This document shows positions 1 to 10,431 of a DNA stretch of 64,000 nt, in pieces. The notes under the pieces are model-generated. The model ran no database searches, was not told the DNA's origin, and was given only the letters and a program-made list of their open reading frames with translations. Origin of the DNA: an uncultured Prevotellaceae bacterium (GTDB taxonomy: Bacteria; Bacteroidota; Bacteroidia; Bacteroidales; Bacteroidaceae). Position numbers and translations under genes: made by a program. The number at the start of each line of letters is the position of its first letter. The first letter of the stretch is position 1. The stretch lies in the NCBI GenBank assembly GCA_900314655.1, contig OMWC01000011.1:95455-159454 (forward strand), given 5' to 3'.

Positions 1-288
1 ATCTATGTGCTGAGCCGCGGCAAAGACTCGTACATCAACTTCCTCAAGGCAGGCAGCGGTGTGAAGAATATTCCTGCCAACCGTGCCTATCTGCCATACT
101 CCAGCGCGAGCGGCGCCAAGGAACTGAGCATCGTGTTTGACGAGGAAGGCAGCGAAGCAACGGGCATCGATAATGTGGCAACGGAAAAAGCAGAGCGCAT
201 GGGCGTATATAACCTCTCCGGTCAGCGCGTAGCCAAGCCGCAGCACGGCATCTACATCGTGAACGGAAAAAAGGTCTTTATTCCCTAA
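1..288 (+). CDS. C-terminal end of a secreted protein (5' end outside window)
   Basis: The frame is open from the first base, so the gene begins before the window. Only about 95 C-terminal residues are visible. They end in a short tail of the pattern YNLSGQRV - GIYIVNGKKV, which is also seen at the ends of the proteins at 32020-34344, 55050-56093 and, more weakly, 57922-60582. In Bacteroidetes such tails resemble C-terminal sorting domains of exported proteins, so an extracytoplasmic location is inferred. The catalytic or binding part is not visible and no function can be assigned. A small acidic protein gene follows after 19 bp, an arrangement repeated at 32020-34591. Confidence 0.8.
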   Translation: MYVLSRGKDSYINFLKAGSGVKNIPANRAYLPYSSASGAKELSIVFDEEGSEATGIDNVATEKAERMGVYNLSGQRVAKPQHGIYIVNGKKVFIP

Positions 289-307
289 AATCCAACGATA
301 AGAAGAT

Positions 308-499
308 ATGGACAAAAGACAATATCAAACGCCCGAAGTAAAGGTAGTGGTACCCCCAGACCTGATGCTGAGCATCGTTGACGAATCGGCAACCGAAGTG
401 CTCTCGAAGCAGGCCGAATTCGTGGATGAAGAAACGGAGAAAGACGAAACCAGCATCCCTTACCACATCAATAGTATCTGGGATGACGAAGAAGAATAA
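308..499 (+). CDS. small acidic protein, 63 aa, downstream of a secreted protein
   Basis: A 63-residue protein with no signal peptide or membrane segment. It opens with a basic MDKRQYQTPEV segment, then a hydrophobic LMLSIVDESA stretch, then a strongly acidic half ending SIWDDEEE. The 76-residue protein at 34361-34591 has the same plan (MKKVYISPKA, LNIDDESA, SLWGDEE). Each gene lies 16-19 bp after a gene for a secreted protein with the GIYIVNGKKV-type tail. Similar short proteins are common in Prevotella, but I know of no assigned function. A rho-independent terminator at 523-565 closes the unit. Possible roles include a peptide precursor or a partner of the upstream protein; both are speculation. 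Confidence 0.75.
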   Translation: MDKRQYQTPEVKVVVPPDLMLSIVDESATEVLSKQAEFVDEETEKDETSIPYHINSIWDDEEE

Positions 500-522
500 G
501 TTTTCTCTGAAATACAGATAGC

Positions 523-565
523 AAATCCCCCCGGCAGTCCTTTGTGGCGGTCGGGGGGATTTTTG
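523..565 (+). terminator. rho-independent terminator
   Basis: The arms AAATCCCCCCG (523-533) and CGGGGGGATTT (552-562) pair perfectly around an 18-base loop and run into a short T tract. It lies 24 bp after the stop of the small acidic protein gene. Confidence 0.8.
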
Positions 566-983
566 CGTTTAAGGGTGCACGGGTGCCACATCGCCTTTGT
601 ATAAAGGGCTGGCACCCTCTTCGGAAGGGTGTCACGGGTGCCACAAGGGTGCCACAAAAAAGGGAGACCAACTGGAGACCCACCCCAACCCTCCCTGTTT
701 AGGGAGGGAGTTTGTCATTGGGGTAAGGTTTTCGTTAGCGTTGATAAATTCTCTAGAGAATTTTCTGCAAAGTATCATCAGAAGCCATGCAAAACATCAT
801 CGGAAGCGAGAAATTCTCTAGAGAAAATAGAGACCCACCCTATCCCTCCCTGTATAGGGAGGGAATGCTTGTTATTGAGAGGCACCCGTGACACCCTTTC
901 GGAGAGGGTGCCAGCCCTTTATACAAAGGCGATGTGGCACCCGTGCACCCTTAAATCGAAAATTTCGCGCGCACGCGCGAGGA
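561..983. repeat. long inverted-repeat element, copy A
   Basis: The 594 bases between the small protein and tcdA hold this element and no convincing gene. Arms of about 72 bp (570-641 and 881-953) are near-perfect inverted repeats. Each arm holds nested GGGTGCCAC / GGCACCC motifs and a CCTTTGTATAAAGG hairpin. The core (711-830) carries two AATTCTCTAGAGAA palindromes. Two CCCTCCC-loop-GGGAGGG palindromes flank the core (673-709 and 831-863). Outside the right arm is an AAATCGAAAATTTCGCGCGC segment. Copy B at 31338-31787 has the same outer flanks, but its core is in the opposite orientation with about 5 differences in 119 bases. Several open frames here (for example 629-1027) are repeat-encoded and rejected. 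Confidence 0.9.
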
Positions 984-1000
984 TGTTTTTCCGCGAATTA

Positions 1001-1032
1001 TTTGGTAATCTTGTTATTTTTGTATAGTTTTG
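1001..1032 (+). promoter_or_regulatory. Bacteroidetes-type promoter for tcdA
   Basis: TTTG at 1001-1004, a 20-bp spacer and TAGTTTTG at 1025-1032 match the -33/-7 consensus. A second TATTTTTG lies at 1015-1022. The -33 box starts under 20 bp beyond the right flank of repeat element A, so changes in that element could affect tcdA. Confidence 0.6.
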
Positions 1033-1093
1033 CAACTGAACGTATATGAACTGACAGTGAAATGCGGGATGTACGAAATGATAAAACGACAAA

Positions 1094-1855
1094 ATGATCA
1101 ACGAACAGGATATATTGAAAAGGGCGCGACGGCTCATGGGCGATGAGGCCATGGAGCGGATAGCAAAGGCCAGGGTAATTCTCTTTGGCGTGGGAGGCGT
1201 GGGCTCTTGGTGCGCGGAGAGTCTGGTGCGCACAGGCATCCGACGGCTGACCATCGTGGATAGTGACCGCGTGGCCCCGTCGAACATCAACCGCCAGCTG
1301 ATGGCCACGACGGAGACCGTGGGGCGCGTGAAGGTGGAGGCATTGAAGGAGCGGCTACTCACGATTAATCCATACGCTGAAATCACGGCCATTGAGAAAA
1401 TCTTCACGGAGGCGACGGCCAGCGAATTTCAGTTGGAGGAATACGATTTCGTGATTGATGCCATCGACTCGCTGAGCGACAAGATGCTGCTGATAGAAAT
1501 GGCTTGCCGCACGCGAGCCAAGCTGTTCTCGTCGATGGGTGCGGCGCTGAAGATGGACCCCACGAGGATTCAGGTGGCAGAGTTCTGGAAAGTGAAGGGC
1601 GACCCTTTGGCCCGCGCCCTTCGCAACAAGTTCAAACGGGCAAAGCGGTTCCCGGCGAAGAAGTTCCAATGTGTATTCTCCGACGAACTGCTGACGAACA
1701 AAGGTGCGGATGACGGTTCGGAATCCTTATTGTTTAATAAGGTACAGGTGAACGGTTCCATCGCCCACATCACGGCTATCTTTGGCTTTACGTTGGCGGG
1801 GTTGGTGATTAAGGATTTGAGCATTCCGGACAAAGACCCTTCAGCACATAGTTGA
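1094..1855 (+). CDS. tcdA: tRNA threonylcarbamoyladenosine dehydratase (TcdA/CsdL)
   Basis: This E1-like, ThiF-family enzyme uses ATP to cyclise t6A at position 37 of ANN-decoding tRNAs into ct6A in the cytoplasm. The 253-residue length is near the usual 260-270. The nucleotide-binding GVGGVGSW motif lies near residue 32. It is followed by IVDSDRVAPSNINRQL, which is characteristic of the family, and by DAIDSLSDK. There is no C-terminal ubiquitin-like partner domain, as expected for TcdA. The 3' end overlaps the convergently transcribed Fur-family gene by 47 bp. Confidence 0.9.
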   Translation: MINEQDILKRARRLMGDEAMERIAKARVILFGVGGVGSWCAESLVRTGIRRLTIVDSDRVAPSNINRQLMATTETVGRVKVEALKERLLTINPYAEITAIEKIFTEATASEFQLEEYDFVIDAIDSLSDKMLLIEMACRTRAKLFSSMGAALKMDPTRIQVAEFWKVKGDPLARALRNKFKRAKRFPAKKFQCVFSDELLTNKGADDGSESLLFNKVQVNGSIAHITAIFGFTLAGLVIKDLSIPDKDPSAHS

Positions 1856-2231
1856 CACTCTCCAGACGGAAACCGTCGGGGAGCAGTACGGTCGGCACAT
1901 GAATCTGCTTCAGGCAGAAAGTGCGATGACAACGGGTGCAATAGAAATGGGTGTGCTCCTCTTCGTCGTCATCGTCTTCGCAGTCATGGTGGCTGATGTT
2001 GTATTTCAATGCCCCGCTGCCGTCATCTACGGCATGGATGAGTCCGTGGAGGAGGAACAGGGTAAGCGTTCGGGAAATGGTGCTTTTATCTACGGTGGGC
2101 AACAGCTGCTCCAGCCGTGGCAACGACAACATCTCATCGCCACGGTGCAACTGCTCCAGAATGAGCAGTCGTGTGGCGGTTGGTTTGATGTCGTGATGCT
2201 CCAGATCGTGGAGGAAGGATTGTTCGTACAT
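1809..2231 (-). CDS. Fur-family metal-responsive transcriptional regulator
   Basis: A 140-residue Fur-superfamily repressor. The winged-helix region holds KPTATRLLILEQL and the recognition helix VDKSTISRTLTLF. The C-terminal dimerisation/metal region has HTHFYCTRC and LCPEC, the paired CxxC sites that bind structural zinc. An Asp/Glu-rich stretch (DCEDDDDEEEH) precedes the first CxxC and is unusual. The start at 2231 (MYEQSF) was chosen because the longer frame to 2300 is encoded by AACTCTA-type simple repeat. Whether it senses iron, zinc or peroxide cannot be told from the sequence. Confidence 0.85.
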   Translation of the reverse strand: MYEQSFLHDLEHHDIKPTATRLLILEQLHRGDEMLSLPRLEQLLPTVDKSTISRTLTLFLLHGLIHAVDDGSGALKYNISHHDCEDDDDEEEHTHFYCTRCHRTFCLKQIHVPTVLLPDGFRLESVNYVLKGLCPECSNP

Positions 2232-2239
2232 GATGTCGA

Positions 2240-2358
2240 GTTTAGAGTTTAGAGTGTAGAGTTGAGAGTTATGATTACTGCTGGAGGCAGATTTCTGCAT
2301 AGATTCGGGCGTGCCCGGAAATCATAACTCTAAACTCTACACTCTCAATTCTACATTA
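2240..2358. repeat. AACTCTA-type simple repeats in inverted orientation
   Basis: The spacer between the Fur-family gene and the next minus-strand gene has TTTAGAGTTTAGAGTGTAGA-like repeats (about 2240-2272) and their inverse AACTCTAAACTCTACACTCT (about 2325-2357). The segments GAGAGTTATGATT and AATCATAACTCT can pair. It may form a hairpin that ends transcripts from 2360 or reads into the Fur gene. Confidence 0.7.
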
Positions 2359-2359
2359 A

Positions 2360-3379
2360 CTAGAATTCCACAAGAATGCGGAACACTTTTGCGGGAGCAG
2401 CTGCCCATTGCTTCATGGCCTCGAAGGCGGTGTCGGGCGTGGCTACTGCAGAGATGAGTTCTTCCTTGGGATAGTCGGGATGATGCTGCATATAGTGGAT
2501 GACGGCACGGAAGTCGGCAGGCTTGGCATTGCGCGAACCGCGGATATCCAACTCCTTCTGCACGAAGAGTTTGGTGATAAACTCCGTCCCGGCCTTGGCA
2601 TAGCCTATGAAAACCACGCGGCCCGTGAAAGCCACTTCGTTGATGGCCTGATTCTGCGTGAAGGGAGATCCTACGGCTTCGATGACCACATCGGGGCCGA
2701 GTCCGCCGGTTATCGCTTCAAGTCGCGCATGGAGATCCTCCTTGGCAGTATTCACAACATAAGTAGCGCCCATCCGCTTGGCCAGCGCCAGTTTATCGTC
2801 GTCCAGATCAGTAGCAATCACCGTGGCTCCACGCAGGCTGGCCCTTACGATGGCACCGATACCAATCATGCCGCAACCAATCACCATCACCACATCGATA
2901 TCGGTCACTTCGGCACGATTGACGGCATGGAAGCCCACGCTCATCGGCTCGATGAGGGCAATCTCCTTCTCCGTGAGTCCTTCGGCGGGGATTATCTTCT
3001 GCCAAGGCATGGCATAATATTCGCGCATGGCACCCCAGCGCTGTACGCCGAGCGTCTCGTTGTGTTCACAAGCATTGGCCCTTTCGCGGCGGCACGATGC
3101 ACATTTGCCGCAGTTGCTGTAAGGATCCACGGTGACCAGCATGCCGGGTTTCAGCACGTCGGGCACTTCATCGCCCACGGCTTCAATGACTGCCGACACC
3201 TCATGGCCAGGCACAACGGGCATCTTCACCATCGGGTTCTTTCCCAGAAAAGTGCTGAGATCGGAGCCGCAGAACCCCACATAATTCATCTTCAGGAGCA
3301 CTTCATTGCTCTTGATCTCCGGTTTTTCCAATTCTACGACGGCCATTTCTTCGAGGCCGGTAATCTGTACTGCTTTCAT
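2360..3379 (-). CDS. zinc-dependent alcohol/polyol dehydrogenase (MDR family)
   Basis: A 339-residue medium-chain dehydrogenase. Residues include the catalytic zinc region GFCGSD and GHEVS, the structural zinc site NCGKCASCRRERANAC and the NAD-binding VIGCGMIGIGA segment. The start is MKAVQITG at 3379; the longer frame overlaps the upstream gene and is rejected. It is the last gene of a minus operon (7276 to 2360) with an amidohydrolase 10 bp upstream and an aldo/keto reductase. That company suggests oxidation of a sugar acid or deoxy-sugar intermediate, such as in oxidative L-fucose or L-galactose breakdown. The exact substrate is inference. Confidence 0.85.
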   Translation of the reverse strand: MKAVQITGLEEMAVVELEKPEIKSNEVLLKMNYVGFCGSDLSTFLGKNPMVKMPVVPGHEVSAVIEAVGDEVPDVLKPGMLVTVDPYSNCGKCASCRRERANACEHNETLGVQRWGAMREYYAMPWQKIIPAEGLTEKEIALIEPMSVGFHAVNRAEVTDIDVVMVIGCGMIGIGAIVRASLRGATVIATDLDDDKLALAKRMGATYVVNTAKEDLHARLEAITGGLGPDVVIEAVGSPFTQNQAINEVAFTGRVVFIGYAKAGTEFITKLFVQKELDIRGSRNAKPADFRAVIHYMQHHPDYPKEELISAVATPDTAFEAMKQWAAAPAKVFRILVEF

Positions 3380-3389
3380 ATTTTTCTTT

Positions 3390-4331
3390 TTATTCTGACA
3401 TATTCTTAATATATGGCAAATCCACCAGGCTGCTGAAGCCGTAGAAACGACGTGCATTTTCGCCCAGAAACTTACGCTTCTCCTCATCGGACAACTCCGA
3501 GGACTTCACAACGAAATCGTAGGACATGCGGTAGGTGATGGCGGTGATGGTGCGCGGATAGTCGCTACCCCACATCAGTTTGTCGATGCCGCAGATGTCG
3601 ATGGCCTCACGGATGGCCCTTATCGCACCGGGGAAGGGATAGAATTCGGAATTGAAGAGCCACGTGATGCCGCCGCTCTCAATAAAGACGTGCTCGTTGC
3701 GGGCCAATTTTATTTGCTCCTGCCAGCGCTGGGTAGTAGGCATTCCGAAATGACCGATGGCAATCTTCAGCCTCGGACATTCCTGAATAATCTCCTTCAT
3801 CTCGGCTACGTTGGTATCGCCGTCGGCCAGGTCCACGCTGAAGATGATGCCGCAGTCTTCCATCAGGTGGAACATCTGCATCATCTCGGGCGAGGTCATC
3901 AGGATGCGCCTATCCGAAAGCTGCAGCCGATGGGCCGGAATCTTGATGGCACGGAAGCCGTTGCGGATGAGCGATTCGGCCTGACGGATGAAGCCCGGAC
4001 GGAAATAATCGCACATACCGCAGACCAGGAAGCGGTCGGGCCAACGCTGCTGCACCTCCATGAGATAGTCGTTCTGGATGCCGTCGATAAACTCCTGGGT
4101 GACCACGGCTGCCGATACCTGCGCATAGTCCATGTTGGAAAGGAACACTTCGGCCGAATTCCTGCCGTCGATCATAAACGGAGGGAGCATCTGCACTTCC
4201 TGATCAAGAAAGAAGGAACGCGAGCGGTTGCCCTCAGAAGTCTTGATTTTCAGATTGTTCCAAGTCGTGTCTTGTTTCAGCCAAAGATGCGAGTGTGCAT
4301 CGATGATTGGGAAAAAATCTTCACTCTTCAT
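3390..4331 (-). CDS. amidohydrolase-2 family lactonase-like protein
   Basis: A 313-residue TIM-barrel metal hydrolase of the COG3618/amidohydrolase-2 group, which includes L-fucono- and L-rhamnono-lactonases. It shows the N-terminal DAHSHLW metal motif, AIGHFG in the middle and the late WGSDYPR aspartate. No signal peptide, so cytoplasmic. Between an aldo/keto reductase and a zinc dehydrogenase, the natural role is opening the lactone made by the reductase acting as a sugar dehydrogenase. The start codon and first residues (MKSEDFF) lie inside a TCTTCACT simple repeat, so the true start could differ slightly. Confidence 0.75.
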   Translation of the reverse strand: MKSEDFFPIIDAHSHLWLKQDTTWNNLKIKTSEGNRSRSFFLDQEVQMLPPFMIDGRNSAEVFLSNMDYAQVSAAVVTQEFIDGIQNDYLMEVQQRWPDRFLVCGMCDYFRPGFIRQAESLIRNGFRAIKIPAHRLQLSDRRILMTSPEMMQMFHLMEDCGIIFSVDLADGDTNVAEMKEIIQECPRLKIAIGHFGMPTTQRWQEQIKLARNEHVFIESGGITWLFNSEFYPFPGAIRAIREAIDICGIDKLMWGSDYPRTITAITYRMSYDFVVKSSELSDEEKRKFLGENARRFYGFSSLVDLPYIKNMSE

Positions 4332-4347
4332 TCTTCACTCTTCACTT
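4316..4347. repeat. TCTTCACTCTTCA simple repeat
   Basis: Four TTCACTCTTCA-like units fill the gap between the aldo/keto reductase stop and the amidohydrolase start and supply the start codon of the latter. A similar run is at 17395-17420. Confidence 0.75.
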
Positions 4348-5298
4348 TTAAGTGTTTTTCCAGCGCACACGCATTTGGTCGCCGATGATTTCCTGAACCT
4401 TCTGTGCCAGCTGGGCATCGAAGGGCTCGTTCACGTAGCCGATATTCTTCAGCACGTTCTTGGGATTGGCCGAAGAGAACAGGGTGGTGGCGATACGCGG
4501 ATTGAGCGCCGTGCTATACTGGATGGCCAGTTTGTCGATGGGATAGCCCTGACGGTCGCAGTATTCGGTGGCCTTCCGGCAGGCTTCCTTCAACGCTTCG
4601 GGAGCGGGATGCCAATCGGGGGCTCCGCGCTGCGAGAGCAGTCCCATGGAGAACGGCGAGGCATTGATGACGCCAACGCCCTGCTGCTCGAAGAAATCCA
4701 GATAGTCGAGCAGCATTTCGTCGTTCAGACAATAGTGGCAGAAGGACAGCACGCTTTCCACCGTTCCCGGTTCGGAGTGTTCAATCACCCATTTCAGGTT
4801 TTCGGGTTGCAGGTCGGTGATGCCCACATGTCCCACGACTCCCTTTTCACGGAGCTTGACCAAAGCCGGCAAAGTCTCATCGACAATCTTCTGGAGTCCT
4901 CCGGGCAGGTCACCCTGAAACTCCACATCGTGTACGTTGATCAGGTCGATGTAGTCGATGTTGAGACGTTCCATACTCTCATAGACACTGGCCGTGACAC
5001 GCTCGGCAGAATAGTCCCAGAAGTTCTTGCCGTCACGTCCGTAACGTCCCACCTTCGTGGAGAGGTAGTATTTGTCACGCGGAATCTCCTTCAGCGCCTT
5101 GCCCAGCACGATTTCGGCCTTCAGATGGCCATAGTAGGGCGATACGTCGATGAAGTTGATGCCATTATCCACTGCCACGTGCACGGCCTCGATGCCTTCG
5201 GCCTCGCGGATGTCGTGGAACACGCCACCCAGCGACGAGGCCCCGAAGCCGAGGTTGCTCACGCGCATGCCTGTTTTTCCTATTTCGTTATATACCAT
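4348..5298 (-). CDS. aldo/keto reductase, L-fucose/L-galactose dehydrogenase-like
   Basis: A 316-residue aldo/keto reductase. The N-terminal GKTGMRVSNLGFGASSLGG segment, the catalytic region FIDVSPYYGHLKAEIVLGKAL (Asp, Tyr) and DLINVHDVEF are visible. Aldo/keto reductases of this type include L-galactose, L-fucose and D-threo-aldose dehydrogenases, which make aldonolactones. The following gene is a lactonase-like amidohydrolase, which fits that reaction. Cytoplasmic, no signal peptide. It is the second gene of the minus operon, 52 bp after the secreted toroid protein. Confidence 0.8.
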   Translation of the reverse strand: MVYNEIGKTGMRVSNLGFGASSLGGVFHDIREAEGIEAVHVAVDNGINFIDVSPYYGHLKAEIVLGKALKEIPRDKYYLSTKVGRYGRDGKNFWDYSAERVTASVYESMERLNIDYIDLINVHDVEFQGDLPGGLQKIVDETLPALVKLREKGVVGHVGITDLQPENLKWVIEHSEPGTVESVLSFCHYCLNDEMLLDYLDFFEQQGVGVINASPFSMGLLSQRGAPDWHPAPEALKEACRKATEYCDRQGYPIDKLAIQYSTALNPRIATTLFSSANPKNVLKNIGYVNEPFDAQLAQKVQEIIGDQMRVRWKNT

Positions 5299-5350
5299 AT
5301 TTATAATGTTTTATAGTTATCAAAAAGACGAATGGGCGAGGGTTTTGTAA

Positions 5351-7276
5351 CTACGGAGCATCAGCGGAACGGAGGCTTTGGAACATCTCTTGGGTTTGCT
5401 GAGCCGTCTGGTTCGTGAAATATAGATACTTCCGCTTGATGCTTGAAGCTACTTGGGGCGTATTGCAGTAAGTGGGATAGAGACGGGCCGTCTGGATGCT
5501 GTTGATAAGCTGGCGGTCGCCGAAGGCCATCTCATTGTCTTCAGCAAGGACGATGATGCCAATGCGGTTGTCGATATTCACCCAGTTGGAACAGAACTTG
5601 CGGAGTTGGCTACCGTCGGAGACAAATTCCCCGTTTTCATAATAGAGCGTCCGCTCGGTTTTCGTGAACGGATCCACGGAAACGGCCACCGTGCCGCCGC
5701 GCTCCTGAAGGATGGTATCGTTACCCATCAACTGATATTCCACGATGACACCATTGTGGGCATCGGCGGTAAAGGTGAAATCCTGGGCTACCTTTCCTCC
5801 GGCCGCCATCAGTCGGCCGCGAACCTGGAAGGTGCTGTCGGTGGTGGTAAACTGCGGTTTCCCGCTCAGCTGGGTCTGCGCATTGTTGTAACAACCCAGA
5901 AAATTGCCCGTGCCTTTATTCTTGTAAGGAACAATAATCTTTGTATCTTCCACCTCGTTTGGCACGATGATACCCGTTGCATTCTTCAGTCCTTCGCTCC
6001 AAGAGAAGCAGGCGAAGCGGTCTGCCGACATCGAGCGGACAATCTGCTGCGAAGGGAACGTCTTCGTTCGGGCCATCCGCTGGCAGAAATCATCCCATGT
6101 GGAGGCTTTCACCCGGCGTGTTCCGAAATGCCGGTGCATCAGGTAGGTCATCATGACACGATGAGCCGTGACGCCCATGCGGCGCGGACCTATGTCGGGA
6201 TGCAGCATATAAGAGCCGTCGGAGGTGGTTCGCTGGCGTTTCAGCAGTTGGTCGAGACAGCGCATTTCCAGCAGTAGTGCATCGGAACTTTTCAGCATGG
6301 TGGCCATGGCGGCATAGGCTGGGAGCTGGTCGTAGAGGAACATACTCCAGTCGTTGCCGTTGGGCATGGCCAGCTCGCCGTCGGCCAGCGCCAGCTGCAC
6401 CAGCACCTCGTCCCATACTTCCTGCCAATGGTGGGTCAGTCCGAGAGTTTTCGAAAACAGCTTCGGACTGACAAGCATACTCTCTGCCAGTTCCTGGATG
6501 ACCACGTTCTGATAAGAGGTATGGAAGTAGTTATGGTTCTGCAGGGTGAAATCGGGGAAGAGATTGGTGCCCACGTAGAGCGTATGGGTGCTGTCGGCAT
6601 CCACCGTGTAGCAGTTGAATGCCAGCCGTTCCATCTGCTCTTGCCACTGGCGGGCATGCGGATGACGGGGATAGAAAGTAGCAGCCACGGCCAGCACATT
6701 GGTGTCCCAGCCGTTTTCCTCGGCTTTCGTATCGCCCTGATAGCCAGTCAGCACACGGCGCGAGAGGGCATTGTCGGCCTCGGCTTCTATCAGACGTCTC
6801 ACGTGTTCATTGTGTTCTTCGCCTAAGAAGCGGGCTGCCATAGCCACGGAATAGGCCCACAGGCTGCTCTCCCATTGCCAATGGTCGCCCATCGAGCCCC
6901 AATATTTCCCGTCGGTACATTTCATTCCCTGATTGGCACGATGAGTGGCCGCGGCATAGCGCAATGCTTTCAATGACATTTCGCGGAGTGATTTGTCTTT
7001 CTTGTCGTGCTGCCAGACGAAGGCACAGACCATGGCCAGGTCGGCATTGGTTCGCACGCCGTCCTCGGTGCTGCGTCCGGCATCCTTGGCCTTGAAATAA
7101 CCCACGGCCCTGTCGTCACCATCCGTGCCGGCTTCGGTATAGATGCTTCGGGCATACGTCATAAACTGGCGTAGCGACTGAAGACACTGCTGCCGGATGT
7201 CGCGGTCGTCCTTTTCTGAGGCCGAAATGGTTAGGCTTGCGCACAAAAACAAAAGAATCAGACAAAAAAATTTCAT
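5351..7276 (-). CDS. secreted alpha-toroid/beta-sandwich protein, probably polysaccharide-active
   Basis: A 641-residue protein with a clear signal peptide (MKFFCLILLFLCASLTISAS). The first two thirds are helical with toroid-like motifs (NADLAMVCAFVW, HWQWESSLWAYS, NGWDTNVLAVA, NHNYFHTSYQN). The rest is rich in beta strands. This two-part plan is typical of lyases and some glycosidases, but I cannot place it in a named family. The start at 7276 is favoured over 7297, because the -7 box of its own promoter covers 7295-7302. First gene of the minus operon, divergent from the GH2 operon. Confidence 0.6.
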   Translation of the reverse strand: MKFFCLILLFLCASLTISASEKDDRDIRQQCLQSLRQFMTYARSIYTEAGTDGDDRAVGYFKAKDAGRSTEDGVRTNADLAMVCAFVWQHDKKDKSLREMSLKALRYAAATHRANQGMKCTDGKYWGSMGDHWQWESSLWAYSVAMAARFLGEEHNEHVRRLIEAEADNALSRRVLTGYQGDTKAEENGWDTNVLAVAATFYPRHPHARQWQEQMERLAFNCYTVDADSTHTLYVGTNLFPDFTLQNHNYFHTSYQNVVIQELAESMLVSPKLFSKTLGLTHHWQEVWDEVLVQLALADGELAMPNGNDWSMFLYDQLPAYAAMATMLKSSDALLLEMRCLDQLLKRQRTTSDGSYMLHPDIGPRRMGVTAHRVMMTYLMHRHFGTRRVKASTWDDFCQRMARTKTFPSQQIVRSMSADRFACFSWSEGLKNATGIIVPNEVEDTKIIVPYKNKGTGNFLGCYNNAQTQLSGKPQFTTTDSTFQVRGRLMAAGGKVAQDFTFTADAHNGVIVEYQLMGNDTILQERGGTVAVSVDPFTKTERTLYYENGEFVSDGSQLRKFCSNWVNIDNRIGIIVLAEDNEMAFGDRQLINSIQTARLYPTYCNTPQVASSIKRKYLYFTNQTAQQTQEMFQSLRSADAP

Positions 7277-7290
7277 GTTTTGACTTTTTG

Positions 7291-7326
7291 TTTGCAAAGA
7301 TAAAAAGATTTCCGTATTTTTGCAAA
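7291..7326. promoter_or_regulatory. superimposed divergent promoters
   Basis: Plus strand: TTTG at 7291-7294, 20 bp, TATTTTTG at 7315-7322, leading to the GH2 gene at 7340. Minus strand: TTTG (CAAA, 7323-7326), 20 bp, TATCTTTG (CAAAGATA, 7295-7302), leading to the gene starting at 7276. Both fit the Bacteroidetes consensus exactly and share the same 36 bp. Two TTTGCAAA palindromes (7291-7298 and 7319-7326) mark the ends. RNA polymerase could occupy only one promoter at a time. Confidence 0.75.
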
Positions 7327-7333
7327 AAAATAA

Positions 7334-10423
<3,090 letters not shown>

Positions 10424-10431
10424 TCAGCGAT

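Noticed and set aside
561..983. Insertion sequence with terminal inverted repeats
   Set aside because: No transposase and no clear target-site duplication; a non-autonomous element remains possible but flanking sequence is shared beyond the arms.
597..1027. Overlapping open frames of 74 and 132 codons
   Set aside because: They lie entirely in inverted-repeat element A, encode repeat-type peptides, and similar frames appear in copy B; no gene-like features.
2408..3409. 333-codon frame antisense to the zinc dehydrogenase
   Set aside because: Shadow of a well-recognised gene; composition is His-rich as expected for antisense frames and no motif is present.
5351..7297. Upstream start at 7297 for the toroid protein
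   Set aside because: The -7 box (7295-7302) overlaps it; the start at 7276 leads directly into a good signal peptide.
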